From an uncultured Eubacteriales bacterium (GTDB lineage: Bacteria; Bacillota; Clostridia; Christensenellales; Aristaeellaceae): a DNA stretch of 53,248 nt. Location: positions 1-53,248 of the forward strand of contig CADAHU010000002.1 of NCBI GenBank assembly GCA_902787835.1, written 5' to 3'. Below are positions 1 through 8,244 of the stretch, in pieces. The notes under the pieces were generated by a model that ran no database searches, was not told the DNA's origin, and saw only the letters and a program-made list of their open reading frames with translations. Position numbers and translations under genes: made by a program. How positions within the stretch are numbered: position 1 is the first letter of the stretch; each line of letters begins with the position of its first letter.

Positions 1-54
1 GGGCAGGGCGCCACCGTTACCATCCGCCTGTCCGGGGAGGAGGAAACCCCATGA
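1..54 (+). CDS. C-terminal end of a sensor histidine kinase (partial)
   Basis: Only the last 17 codons are inside the window, ending in TGA at 52-54. They read GQGATVTIRL followed by a short acidic tail. This is the usual last strand of a GHKL/HATPase domain, where a glycine-rich turn leads into a T-x-T-I-x-L strand. The stop codon overlaps the ATG of the response regulator that follows (ATGA), so the two are probably translationally coupled as a two-component pair. The call rests on this short end and on the neighbour. Confidence 0.6.
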   Translation, partial: GQGATVTIRLSGEEETP

Positions 55-896
55 CCATCCTTTGTGTGGACGACGAGGCGCTGATCCTGCAGCTGGCCGT
101 CTCCATGTGCCGGGAGCTGCCCGGGATCAACGACGTGCAGGGCTTCCAGAGCGCCGCCGAGGCCATCAAATGGCTGGAAACCCATACCGCCGACGTGGCG
201 CTGCTGGATATCAATATGCCCGGGATCAACGGCCTGATGCTGGCCAAGGTGATCCGCGAGACGCACCCCGATACGGCGGTCATCTTCTTGACCGGCTATC
301 CGCAGTACGCCCTGGAGGCCATCGGCATGCACGTATCGGGCTATCTGCTCAAGCCCATCGATCGGGAGCGCCTGGCCGGGGAGGTGGCCTACGCCCTCTC
401 CCATCATCAGGCGCAGAAATCGCCCGCGCACATCGCCGTGCAGACCTTCGGCGGCTTTGATCTGTATGTGAACGGGCAGAAGGCAGCCTTCAAGCGCTCC
501 AAATCCAAGGAGCTGCTGGCCTATCTGGTGGACCGGCAGGGGGCCAGTGTAAAGCGGGCGGCGGCCTTTGCCATCCTGTGGGAAAACGCGCCTTATGACC
601 GCTCCATGCAAAAGCAGATGGACGTGATCATCCGCAGCCTGCGCGCCACGCTGAGCGAGTACGGCATCGCCGATATCCTGCAGATGCGGGGCGGCGAAAT
701 GTGGATCGCGCCTGAAAAGCTGGATTGCGATTTATATCGCTTTTTGCAGGGCGATCCCCAGGCGGTCAACGCCTATCGCGGGGAATACATGAGCCTGTAC
801 TCCTGGGCCAGCTTCACCGAGGCGCGGCTGGAGCAGCGCATGGGCAGGAGCGAGCGGGAGGTGGTAGCCGGAGGGCGCTCCCCGAGCCGAAACTAA
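51..896 (+). CDS. Response regulator with SARP-like winged-helix output domain
   Basis: 281 aa. Residues 1-115 are a receiver domain: the acidic pair D7/D8 in VDDE, phospho-acceptor D53 in LLDINMP, T81 in FLTGY and K101 in LLKP are all present. Residues about 125-230 form a winged-helix region (FGGFDLYVNGQ, SKELLAYLVDRQGA, MDVIIRSLRATL) like the DNA-binding part of SARP-type activators, which differs from the OmpR type in detail. The start ATG overlaps the kinase stop and has GGGGAGGAGG just upstream. The gene is probably a cytoplasmic transcription factor phosphorylated by the upstream kinase. Its targets cannot be read from the sequence, but the signalling genes that start at 1145 are the nearest candidates. 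Confidence 0.88.
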   Translation: MTILCVDDEALILQLAVSMCRELPGINDVQGFQSAAEAIKWLETHTADVALLDINMPGINGLMLAKVIRETHPDTAVIFLTGYPQYALEAIGMHVSGYLLKPIDRERLAGEVAYALSHHQAQKSPAHIAVQTFGGFDLYVNGQKAAFKRSKSKELLAYLVDRQGASVKRAAAFAILWENAPYDRSMQKQMDVIIRSLRATLSEYGIADILQMRGGEMWIAPEKLDCDLYRFLQGDPQAVNAYRGEYMSLYSWASFTEARLEQRMGRSEREVVAGGRSPSRN

Positions 897-1040
897 AAAG
901 AGCAAAGGCAGTGAAGCAGCGTTCTTCCCTGTCTTTTTTCTTTTATCCGCCGGTTCCCCGCGCCATGGAGGCGACGCGGATCCAATCGGTCCGTTTTATC
1001 GGATCCGTGCAGAAAAAAAGCTTTTCAAAATGCTATTTTG

Positions 1041-1072
1041 TTGGATATTTGTTGGGTGATATGTGCTATAAT
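1041..1072 (+). promoter_or_regulatory. Probable promoter of the first STAS gene
   Basis: An extended -10 element (TGCTATAAT, hexamer at 1067-1072) lies in the AT-rich part of the 897-1144 gap. The best -35-like sequences (TTGGAT at 1041) are badly spaced, so recognition would rest on the extended -10. The rest of the gap holds a pyrimidine-rich run near 930-945 that may end the upstream operon, but no clean hairpin. Confidence 0.5.
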
Positions 1073-1144
1073 TGGTAAGATGGGTGAGGTATGCAGATAT
1101 GTACATCCCATCTTTACAAAGTTTTTTAACAGGAGGAAACAAAC

Positions 1145-1441
1145 ATGACCATCAGCAAGGAAAAAAACGGCAGCAATCTGACCGTCGCCGTGGAGGGACG
1201 TCTGGACACCGTGACCGCCCCGCAGCTGGAAAAGGAGCTGAAGGAAGAACTGGAAAGCGCCCAGGCGCTGACCCTGGATTTTGGCAAGCTGGAGTACATT
1301 TCATCCGCCGGGCTGCGGGTGCTGCTCAGCGCGCATAAGGCCATGGCCGGCAAGGGCGGGCTCACGATCGTGGGCGCCAACGAGATCGTCCGCGAGGTAT
1401 TCGATGTGACCGGCTTTGCCGATATCCTGAACATCGCCTAA
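1145..1441 (+). CDS. STAS-domain anti-anti-sigma-like protein (copy 1)
   Basis: 98 aa, all one STAS domain, as in RsbV/SpoIIAA. The phosphorylatable serine region reads YISSAGLRVLL; S54 aligns with the serine phosphorylated by RsbW-type kinases. An SD of AGGAGG precedes the ATG at 1145. It is followed 13 bases later by a gene whose paralogue sits next to a second, nearly identical STAS gene at 10841, so a two-gene cassette has been duplicated. In the family, the unphosphorylated form binds and removes a kinase/anti-sigma factor. The likely kinase and phosphatase are encoded at 10416 and 8245. Confidence 0.9.
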   Translation: MTISKEKNGSNLTVAVEGRLDTVTAPQLEKELKEELESAQALTLDFGKLEYISSAGLRVLLSAHKAMAGKGGLTIVGANEIVREVFDVTGFADILNIA

Positions 1442-1454
1442 GGAGGACGCGACG

Positions 1455-2045
1455 ATGAAAACCGACAAAATCACCGTATCCAGCTCCGGCAGCCAGATCG
1501 AGACCGCGCTGCAGCAGGCCGAAAAGGTGGCGGCCTATAAGGGTCTCGCCCCCAAGCAGGCCCTGCATCTGCGCCTGCTGACCGAGGAAATGATGGGGAT
1601 GATGCGCTCCATCACCGGCGAGACCGAAGGCCAGTTCTGGATCGAGGACGAGGAGAACGAGTACCAGCTGCATCTGCTGGTGAACACGCGCATGAACATA
1701 GAAAAGCGCGAGCAGCTGCTCTCCGCCTCCAGCACTGGCAAAAACGAGGCCGCCAAGGGCCTGATGGGCCGGCTGCGCAACTTCTTTGACCAGGGCGCCG
1801 ACGTGCCCGGACTGCCGCTGTACCATACCGAATCCATGGGCGAATACGCCAATGCCTCCCTGGATTATGAATGGTCCATGATGATGTACCAGAACGACCT
1901 TCGCCAGTATGTGGATACCGACGACAGGGCGCGGGAGATCTGGGACGAGCTGGAAAAATCGGTGGTCACCCACGTGGCGGACGATATCAAGGTATCCATC
2001 CGCGGCCCGAAAGCCGAACTGATCATCATCAAAAAGATGGCCTGA
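1455..2045 (+). CDS. Probable degenerate GHKL-fold (RsbW-like) protein, copy 1
   Basis: 196 aa, paralogous to the 176-aa protein at 11155 and, like it, placed right after a STAS gene. Shared signs are an N-terminal A(L)-x-x-(A/T)-x-K-V-A-A-Y helix, an N-box-like helix LRLLTEEMMGMM, a strand FWIED, a K-R-E-Q-L-L-S-A segment and a last strand with VADDIKVSIRG. The order resembles an RsbW-type ATPase, but the N-box asparagine and the glycine-rich ATP lid are not visible, so ATP binding looks lost. It has about 20 extra residues in the middle compared with the paralogue. I infer a STAS partner or regulator; no named family was recognised. SD AAGGAGG. Confidence 0.55.
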   Translation: MKTDKITVSSSGSQIETALQQAEKVAAYKGLAPKQALHLRLLTEEMMGMMRSITGETEGQFWIEDEENEYQLHLLVNTRMNIEKREQLLSASSTGKNEAAKGLMGRLRNFFDQGADVPGLPLYHTESMGEYANASLDYEWSMMMYQNDLRQYVDTDDRAREIWDELEKSVVTHVADDIKVSIRGPKAELIIIKKMA

Positions 2046-2077
2046 CCCCTCCTCCGCATACGAAAGGAGCAGCACAT

Positions 2078-3548
2078 ATGATCCAACAGACGCCCGTTCT
2101 TTCCCGCGCCGACATGATCCGCTGTGCGCTGTGCGCCAACGCGCCCTGCGACGCGGCATGCGAAAAGCTAAAGCCCGCCGCCCTGCTGCGCAGCATATGG
2201 TTCAAAAACGAACAAAGCGCCGCCTGGCAGCTGCCCGATGACAACCCCTGCCTGACCTGCCCCGCCCCCTGCGAGCGGAGCTGCGTCCGGACAGGCGAGG
2301 TGCCCATCCGCGATCTGATGAACCGGCTGCGCTACCAGGTGAAGCCGATGTGCGAAACCGCGCCGCCGAAGGATGAGAGCCGGCTGCGGTGCGATCTGTG
2401 CGGCATCCCGCTGGAGAACCCCTTTCTGCTCTCCTCCTCGGTGGTGGCCAGCACCTACGATATGTGCGCCCGCGCCTTCGAGGCGGGCTGGGCCGGCGTA
2501 TGCTTCAAAACCATCTGCACCCTGGATATCCACGAGGCCTCCCCGCGTTTTTCCGCCATCAGCGGCAGCGACGGCGGCATCATCGGCTTCAAAAACATCG
2601 AGCAGCTGTCCGACCACAGCGTGACGGAGAACATGGAGATTTTCCGCCGGCTCAAGGCCAATTATCCGGGCAAATTCATCCTGGCCTCCATCATGGGCCA
2701 GAACGAAGCGGAGTGGGGCGAGCTGGCCCGGCTCTGCGAGGAAAACGGCGCCGACGCGGTGGAGCTCAACTTCTCCTGCCCCAACATGGCGGAGGGCGGG
2801 CTGGGAAGCGATATCGGGCAGATCCCCGAGCTGGTGGAAAAGTACACCGCCGCCGCCAAGCGCGCCTGCCATATCCCGGTGCTCGCCAAGCTGACGCCCA
2901 ACGTGGGGCGGCGCGGACGGCATCGCCGCCATCAACACCATCAAATCCATCGTGGGCGTCAACCCGCATACCTACGTCTCCTCCCCCGCCGTGCACGGGC
3001 ACAGCGCCGTGGGCGGATACAGCGGCAATGCGGTTAAGCCCATCGCCCTGCGGTTCATCGCGGAGCTGGGGCAGAATCCGGCCTTGGCAGGCATGCACAT
3101 TTCCGCCATGGGCGGCGTGGAAAGCTGGATGGACGCGCTGGAATTTATCCTGCTGGGCGGCGGCTCCGTTCAGGTGACCACCGCCGTGATGCAGTACGGC
3201 TACCGGATCATAGAGGATCTGAAATCCGGGCTGAACCTGTATCTGGCCGAAAAGGGCTTCTCCTGCATCCGGGAGGCCATTGGCCTGGGCCTGGATACCC
3301 TGAGCCCCAGCACGGATACGCTGGAGCGCGATACGGTGGTCTATCCGCAGTTTATCCGGGAGCGCTGCGTCGGCTGCGGCCGGTGCCAGATCTCCTGCGC
3401 GGACGGCGGCCACCAGGCCATCCGCCTGGATGAAAACCGCCGCCCCCGGCTGAACGGCAAAAACTGCGTGGGCTGCCATCTTTGCATTCTGGTGTGCCCT
3501 CAGCAGGCCATCTGCCCCGGCACAAAGCGGATCCGGCCAAAAGGCTGA
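2078..3548 (+). pseudogene. preA: PreA-like dihydropyrimidine/dihydroorotate dehydrogenase, frameshifted
   Basis: Starts at ATG 2078 after GAAAGGAG. The N-terminal 90 residues are cysteine-rich (CALCANAPC, CLTCPAPCERSC), as in the N-terminal iron-sulphur region of dihydropyrimidine dehydrogenase. The FMN-binding barrel follows (LSSSVVASTYDM, ELNFSCPNM, LAKLTPNV). After LTPNV (ends 2905) the frame is lost; the next frame resumes at 2907 with GGADGIAAINTIKS and continues through HGHSAVGGYSG to two ferredoxin clusters (CVGCGRCQISC, CVGCHLCILVC) and the stop at 3548. Relatives have about a dozen residues between these segments, so roughly 35-38 bases seem to be missing. It is either an inactivated gene or an assembly error. 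The expected reaction is reduction of uracil or thymine, or a related flavin-dependent step. Confidence 0.8.
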
Positions 3549-3667
3549 CCGCTGCCGAAACGAAGGGCCCCGCCCGATGATCCCCATCGCCTTTGTATCC
3601 TGCTTTTGCGAAGCAAAAAACCGAACAAAAGCAATACAAATCAATATATCATGAGAGGAGAACAAAC

Positions 3668-4516
3668 ATGAGTGCGCTGACAAGCAACAGCAAAACCACG
3701 CGGCCCAATACCCTGCTGCGCTCCAACCCGGTGCTGAACCGGCTGAACAAGGTGAAGGAACGCTCCGAAACCAACGCCGCCACCTACAGCGGCATCGCAG
3801 TTAAAACCTGCTTCTTCCTGCTGATGACCATGGCGGGCATGATCGCCCAGCTGCTGGTGAGCGCCGCCATGGCCAACGAGCCCATCTGGCAGAGCATCAA
3901 GATCTACGAAAAATTCACCCTGGATCTGACCCAGAAGGAAGCGATCATCGTCGGCGCCGTGCTGGTGGTCGGCCTGATCTCCGAGCTGGTGGGCATCTTC
4001 GTCCGCCGGACCGTGCCCGTGACCGGCACCATCTATTCCGCCAGCCAGGGCTACGTGATTTCCTTTATGGTGTTCAAGGTCCTGAAGGGCTATGAATACC
4101 TGGGGCTGGAGGCGCTGCTGCTCACCGTGGCGGTGGTGGCCGGCATGAGCTTCCTGTATTCCTCCGGCATCGTCAAGGTAAACAACAAGTTCCGCACCGT
4201 GCTGCTGGCCCTGCTGCTGGGCTCCATCGGCGTGGGTGTGCTGAGCCTGATCGGCTCCCTGATCCCTGCCACCCGGCCCTTTGTGCAGCAGATGATGCAG
4301 AACAAGGCCCTCTCCATCGCCCTGGATGTGGTGGGTCTGGTGATCGCCGCCCTGTTCCTGATCAGCGATTTTGCCATGGTCGATACCTGCGTCAAGGAAA
4401 GCTACCCCAAATCCTATGAGTGGTTCGCCGCCTTCGGCCTGGTGTTCACCGTGATCTGGATCTACCTCAAGATCCTGGACCTGCTGATGCAGATCGCCGG
4501 CAAGAACAAGGACTGA
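3668..4516 (+). CDS. Bax inhibitor-1/YccA family membrane protein (BaxI_1 type)
   Basis: 282 aa from ATG 3668 (SD GAGAGGAG). The N-terminal soluble stretch includes RSNPVLNRL, then a TYSGIAVKT motif, followed by about seven hydrophobic segments (for example FFLLMTMAGMIAQLLV, VGAVLVVGLISELVGIF, LLLGSIGVGVLSLIGSL, FAAFGLVFTVIWIYLKILDLL). The TVPVTGTIYSASQGYVISF stretch is typical of the bacterial BaxI_1 group. Members are integral membrane proteins linked to calcium or proton leak and membrane proteostasis; the substrate here is not known. It stands between the broken preA-like gene and the ABC exporter pair, with gaps on both sides. Confidence 0.85.
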   Translation: MSALTSNSKTTRPNTLLRSNPVLNRLNKVKERSETNAATYSGIAVKTCFFLLMTMAGMIAQLLVSAAMANEPIWQSIKIYEKFTLDLTQKEAIIVGAVLVVGLISELVGIFVRRTVPVTGTIYSASQGYVISFMVFKVLKGYEYLGLEALLLTVAVVAGMSFLYSSGIVKVNNKFRTVLLALLLGSIGVGVLSLIGSLIPATRPFVQQMMQNKALSIALDVVGLVIAALFLISDFAMVDTCVKESYPKSYEWFAAFGLVFTVIWIYLKILDLLMQIAGKNKD

Positions 4517-4615
4517 TTTTGAGCCGCATCCTTTTTATGGATTATCCTTCAGCCGACGCTGCAATGACAGTGCCAGCCGCTGCCATTGCGGCGCTCCGGG
4601 TGAAGAAAAAGCCGC

Positions 4616-4643
4616 TTTGATCTGCGGATTCAGACGGTATACT
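4616..4643 (+). promoter_or_regulatory. Probable promoter of the ABC exporter pair
   Basis: TTTGAT at 4616-4621 and TATACT at 4638-4643 are 16 bases apart, upstream of the GTG start at 4666. The preceding 100 bases hold only a weak GCCGC/GCGGC hairpin without a T-tract. Confidence 0.55.
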
Positions 4644-4665
4644 ATCAAAAAGGTGGTTTATACAG

Positions 4666-6048
4666 GTGAGTAATCTATTGGCTATCCTGTGCTATATTCT
4701 GTTTAGCACCAATACCATATATGGGATTGTGATGGCGATCCTTTACAGGGCAGGCGTATGGCGGCTGCTGGAAAAATCCGGCCTCAAGGGCTGGTGGGCG
4801 CTGATCCCCGGCGCCCGGGAATACCAGCTGGCCCGCTGCGCCGGCCGCGAGCCGGAAGGACGGGTATACAGCCTGATTTCTGTCGTTTCGATCCTGTTTT
4901 CTATTATCCCGTATATGATCCCGACACGCCTTGAGGGGCTGGATAGCGATGCGATTCTGGATCTGGTGCTGAACAGAATGCTGATCTTTTCCATCATCTC
5001 CATCCCCATCCTGATCACCGAGTTTGTATACAACATCCGCATTTGGAGCGGCATGATCCAGGTATACAACCGGCGCAAGCGCTGGCTGTGGCTGTGTCCG
5101 CTTTCCTATACCCATTGGATTCCCGCGCTGGTCTGGGGCTTCAGCCCCAAATTCCAGCCCGAATGGCAGGTGGAGGATCTGCGGGAGGAGATGGCGCGGC
5201 TGGCCACCTCCGGCAGCGCCACGGTCATGGACGAGGGGCTGACGGTCAACCTGAAGGAGCGCACCGCCAGCGAGTTCTTCCAGAAAAAGACGCTGCTGCG
5301 GGATATCCATATGAGCATCCCCCAGGGCCATATGGTGCTGCTGCTGGGCGGCTCCGGCGCGGGCAAAACCACCTATCTGAACGCCATCAACGGCTATGAG
5401 AAGGCCGACGCCGAGGTCATGCTGAACGGCAGCAACATGTACACCCAGTACAAAAAAATGCAGTACGAGGTGGGCTTCGTTCCCCAGAGCGAAATGATGC
5501 GCGGCAAGGATACCGTGCTGAACACGCTGCTGGACGCCGCCAAGCTGCGCCTGCCCAAGGACGTATCCCCCTCCCAGCGCCGGGCGCGGGTGGACGAGGT
5601 GATGAACATCTTTGGCCTGCAGCCGGTGAAGAACAACCTGGTGGAAAAGCTCTCCGGCGGCCAGAAAAAGCGCCTGTCCATCTCCATGGAGTTTATCAGC
5701 AACCCCTCCCTGTTCATCCTGGACGAGCCGGACAGCGGCCTGGACGGCGTGATGGCCCGGGAGCTGTTTGTGCAGCTGCGCAAGATCGCCGATACCGGCA
5801 AGATCATCATCGTGATCACCCATACGCCGGACCGCGTGATCGATCTGTTTGACGATGTGATCGTGCTGGCCAAGGACAGCGCGCGCACCGGCCGGCTGGC
5901 CTACTACGGCACCATCGCCGACGCCCGCACCTTCTTCCAGCGGGATACCATGGAGCAGATCGTCAAATCCGTCAACCGCAAGGAAGAGGGCGGCGACGGG
6001 TTGGCGGACGAATACGTGATGAAGTTTGCGGAGGTGCAGCATGGCTGA
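4666..6048 (+). CDS. ABC transporter ATPase (ABCG-like) with N-terminal membrane domain
   Basis: 460 aa from GTG 4666, with AAAGGTGG upstream. Residues 1-150 hold about four hydrophobic segments with a GWWALIPGAREYQLA motif like that of small DUF5684-type membrane proteins. The ATPase follows: Walker A GGSGAGKTT near residue 228, signature LSGGQKKRLSI near 328, Walker B LFILDEPDSGLD near 349 and the H-loop histidine in VITHTPDR. An ATPase of an ABC-2 exporter is normally soluble, so the membrane-anchored N-terminus is unusual. The stop overlaps the start of the permease gene by 8 bases, so they are translated together. The substrate is unknown. Confidence 0.85.
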   Translation: MSNLLAILCYILFSTNTIYGIVMAILYRAGVWRLLEKSGLKGWWALIPGAREYQLARCAGREPEGRVYSLISVVSILFSIIPYMIPTRLEGLDSDAILDLVLNRMLIFSIISIPILITEFVYNIRIWSGMIQVYNRRKRWLWLCPLSYTHWIPALVWGFSPKFQPEWQVEDLREEMARLATSGSATVMDEGLTVNLKERTASEFFQKKTLLRDIHMSIPQGHMVLLLGGSGAGKTTYLNAINGYEKADAEVMLNGSNMYTQYKKMQYEVGFVPQSEMMRGKDTVLNTLLDAAKLRLPKDVSPSQRRARVDEVMNIFGLQPVKNNLVEKLSGGQKKRLSISMEFISNPSLFILDEPDSGLDGVMARELFVQLRKIADTGKIIIVITHTPDRVIDLFDDVIVLAKDSARTGRLAYYGTIADARTFFQRDTMEQIVKSVNRKEEGGDGLADEYVMKFAEVQHG

Positions 6049-7507
6049 GCTGAAAACGAATAAACAAGCCCGGCAGATCGCCATCCGTCACCGGGGACGC
6101 GGCTCCCAGGTGCTCATCTACCTGGGCAAGCTGCTGCGCATGTTTGTCTACCAGAACGACTGGAAGGTTCTGCCCATGGCAGCGCTCATCGCCGGCCTGG
6201 TGGGCATGGTGATCCGCAAGCGCTTCTTCATCAACATGGAAGGCACGCTGATGGGCGCCTTCGCCATGGTATGCGTGTGCATCTGGAACGGCTGCTTCAA
6301 CTCCATCCAGGTGATCTGCCGCGAGCGCGACGTGATCAAGCGCGAGCACCGCTCCGGCATGCACATCTCCTCGTATATCGCCTCGCACATGCTGTATCAG
6401 GCGCTGCTGTGTCTGGCGCAGACCGCCGTTACGCTGGGCGTGACCGCGTTCTCGGGCGTGGCGTATCCCGCGAACGGGCTGATCACCCGCTCCTTCTTTG
6501 TGGAGTTCGGCATCTCCATGTTCCTGATCACCTACGCCTCGGATATGCTGTCGCTGTGGGTATCCAGCCTGGCCCATAACACCACCACGGCCATGACCAT
6601 CATGCCCTTCGTGCTGATCTTCCAGCTGGTGTTTTCCGGCGGCCTGCTGAAGCTGCCCGCATGGACCGAGGCGCTGACGCCCCTTACCATTTCCAATCCC
6701 GGTCTGAAGGTCATCGCGGCGCAGGCGGATATCAACCATCGGCCTTACGCCACCATCTCCTCCATGATCAGCAAAATGCGGGACAACGAGGTGGGCGGCA
6801 GCGTCACCGTGGGCCAGGTGCTGGATCTGCTGCAGAACGAGGAGAACCCCACCATTGCAGAGCTGCGCCAGAAGCAAATCGGCAAGGTAATGACCCTGGG
6901 CGAGCTGAAAACCGCGCTGGAAAGCTCCGCCACCTTCGCCTCCTTTAAGCAGGAGCACATCCTGGAGGACGTGACGGTGTCAGACGTGCTGCGCGCCATG
7001 CTGGAGTCCGAGGACACGGCGGAATTCCGCAGCTTTACCTTCGGCACATCCGACGTGACCATGGAAACGGTGCTCCGGTCCATTCTGGATTCCGAATCGC
7101 TGCAGGAGCAGATGAACAACAAGATCACCCATCTGACCACCGTGGAGGATCTGCTGAACGCCGTAAACGTGACCGGACTCCTGGAAAAATACAGCGATAC
7201 CCAGATCGGCGGCGTCATCACCGTGGGCCAGGCTGTGGATTTCCTGGCCGGGAACGCCGACGTGCAGGCCCGGCGGGATACCCGGATCACCGTGCGCACC
7301 ACCGTGGGCAAGCTCATGGATATCGTGGGTGAGGAGAACGTAATGACCTTCCTGGAACAGAAGGCCGCCGCGGCCAGCTACAATGCGAATTACGAAAACA
7401 CCCAGGAAAACGTGATCGGCTACTGGGCGCATCTGTTTACCTTCATCGTTCTCTTTGCCCTGCTGGCCATGATCACGCTGGAGTTTATCGATAAGGACAA
7501 GCGCTGA
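6041..7507 (+). CDS. ABC-2 type permease with a seven-copy repeat insert
   Basis: 488 aa from ATG 6041 (GGAGG 10 bases upstream). Membrane segments near residues 45-60, 70-85, 110-145 and 155-215 and a last one at 455-480 fit an ABC-2 permease. Between the last two, residues about 251-440 form a soluble insert of about seven 27-residue repeats with a T-(V/L/M)-(G/S/E)-x-(V/L) core: VTVGQVLDLL, MTLGELKTAL, VTVSDVLRAM, VTMETVLRSI, TTVEDLLNAV, ITVGQAVDFL and TTVGKLMDIV. By position the insert should be extracytoplasmic, where it might bind substrate or cell-wall material. It pairs with the ATPase that overlaps its start. Confidence 0.85.
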   Translation: MAELKTNKQARQIAIRHRGRGSQVLIYLGKLLRMFVYQNDWKVLPMAALIAGLVGMVIRKRFFINMEGTLMGAFAMVCVCIWNGCFNSIQVICRERDVIKREHRSGMHISSYIASHMLYQALLCLAQTAVTLGVTAFSGVAYPANGLITRSFFVEFGISMFLITYASDMLSLWVSSLAHNTTTAMTIMPFVLIFQLVFSGGLLKLPAWTEALTPLTISNPGLKVIAAQADINHRPYATISSMISKMRDNEVGGSVTVGQVLDLLQNEENPTIAELRQKQIGKVMTLGELKTALESSATFASFKQEHILEDVTVSDVLRAMLESEDTAEFRSFTFGTSDVTMETVLRSILDSESLQEQMNNKITHLTTVEDLLNAVNVTGLLEKYSDTQIGGVITVGQAVDFLAGNADVQARRDTRITVRTTVGKLMDIVGEENVMTFLEQKAAAASYNANYENTQENVIGYWAHLFTFIVLFALLAMITLEFIDKDKR

Positions 7508-7575
7508 TCGCCGCGCAAATACCTGCCCGTAAAGCCCAACTGCGCTCTGATCGACAAAAAAGCGAGGGAGACTTT

Positions 7576-7731
7576 ATGGCCGCGAAGTGGAACCTGATCA
7601 GCATGGACCGCTGCATCGCCGCCCTGATCGATACGATGAGCCAGGGCAAATCCATCGAGGATATGATCAACCCCGCCGGCCGCATCAAGGAAATGCTGTC
7701 CCTGTACCGCCGCCGGGAAGAAAAGCAATAG
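7576..7731 (+). CDS. Small 51-residue protein of unknown function
   Basis: ATG 7576 follows GCGAGGGAG at good distance and the frame runs to TAG at 7729-7731. The product, beginning MAAKWNLISM and ending YRRREEKQ, looks like two helices, the second basic at its end. It fills most of the gap between the permease and the secreted protein at 7750, which starts 18 bases after it. The ribosome-binding site and the position in the operon argue that it is real. No family was recognised. Confidence 0.6.
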   Translation: MAAKWNLISMDRCIAALIDTMSQGKSIEDMINPAGRIKEMLSLYRRREEKQ

Positions 7732-7749
7732 CATTAAAGGAGAAACACA

Positions 7750-8184
7750 ATGTCCAAAAAGCTTGGAATCATCGCCCTGGTGCTGGCCCTGATCGCCGTC
7801 GGGCTTTCCGCCGCCAGCCTGATCATCGTCAATAAGCCCGCCGAAAAGGCGGAGACCGCTGTGCCGGAGATCCAATACGTGATGTACCTGGGCACCAATG
7901 ATAAGGATACCAACGAGCCCGTCTGCACGCCGGAGGAGGCGCAGGAGAAGGCCAAAGCGCTGCTGATCAGCCAGTTTGGCGGCTACACCATCCAGGAAGC
8001 CCATGGCGGCTGGATCGGCGACAACGGCACCGAGTATCAGGAATACACCCTGGTGATCTACCTGAGCGACACCACGGCAGAGGCCGTGCACGCCGCGGCG
8101 GACGCGCTGATCGAGGCCTTCCATCAGAGCTCCGTGCTGATCCAGGCCAACAACACCACCACGGAATTCTATTCCGGCAAATAA
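7750..8184 (+). CDS. Secreted or anchored small protein, possibly DUF3574-like
   Basis: 144 aa, start ATG 7750 with AAAGGAG. Residues 6-28 are a hydrophobic segment (IIALVLALIAVGLSAASLIIV) without a clear cleavage site, so it may stay membrane-anchored. The outer part has YVMYLGTNDKD, then an amphipathic helix, a GGYTIQEAHGGWIGDNG turn and a strand TLVIYLSD. This order is like the DUF3574 fold, but the match is by eye and uncertain. It precedes the sensor phosphatase gene and may belong to the same unit. A CCACG/CGTGG hairpin follows the stop at about 8185-8213. Confidence 0.5.
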   Translation: MSKKLGIIALVLALIAVGLSAASLIIVNKPAEKAETAVPEIQYVMYLGTNDKDTNEPVCTPEEAQEKAKALLISQFGGYTIQEAHGGWIGDNGTEYQEYTLVIYLSDTTAEAVHAAADALIEAFHQSSVLIQANNTTTEFYSGK

Positions 8185-8244
8185 CCACGCCCCTTTCCCG
8201 GTGCCCGTGGTTGACCGGGAATTGGTTTAATACGGGAGGATATA

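Noticed and set aside
897..1140. Riboswitch or small RNA in the gap before the first STAS gene
   Set aside because: Only an extended -10 promoter could be seen; no conserved riboswitch core or stable hairpin with a T-tract was found by eye.
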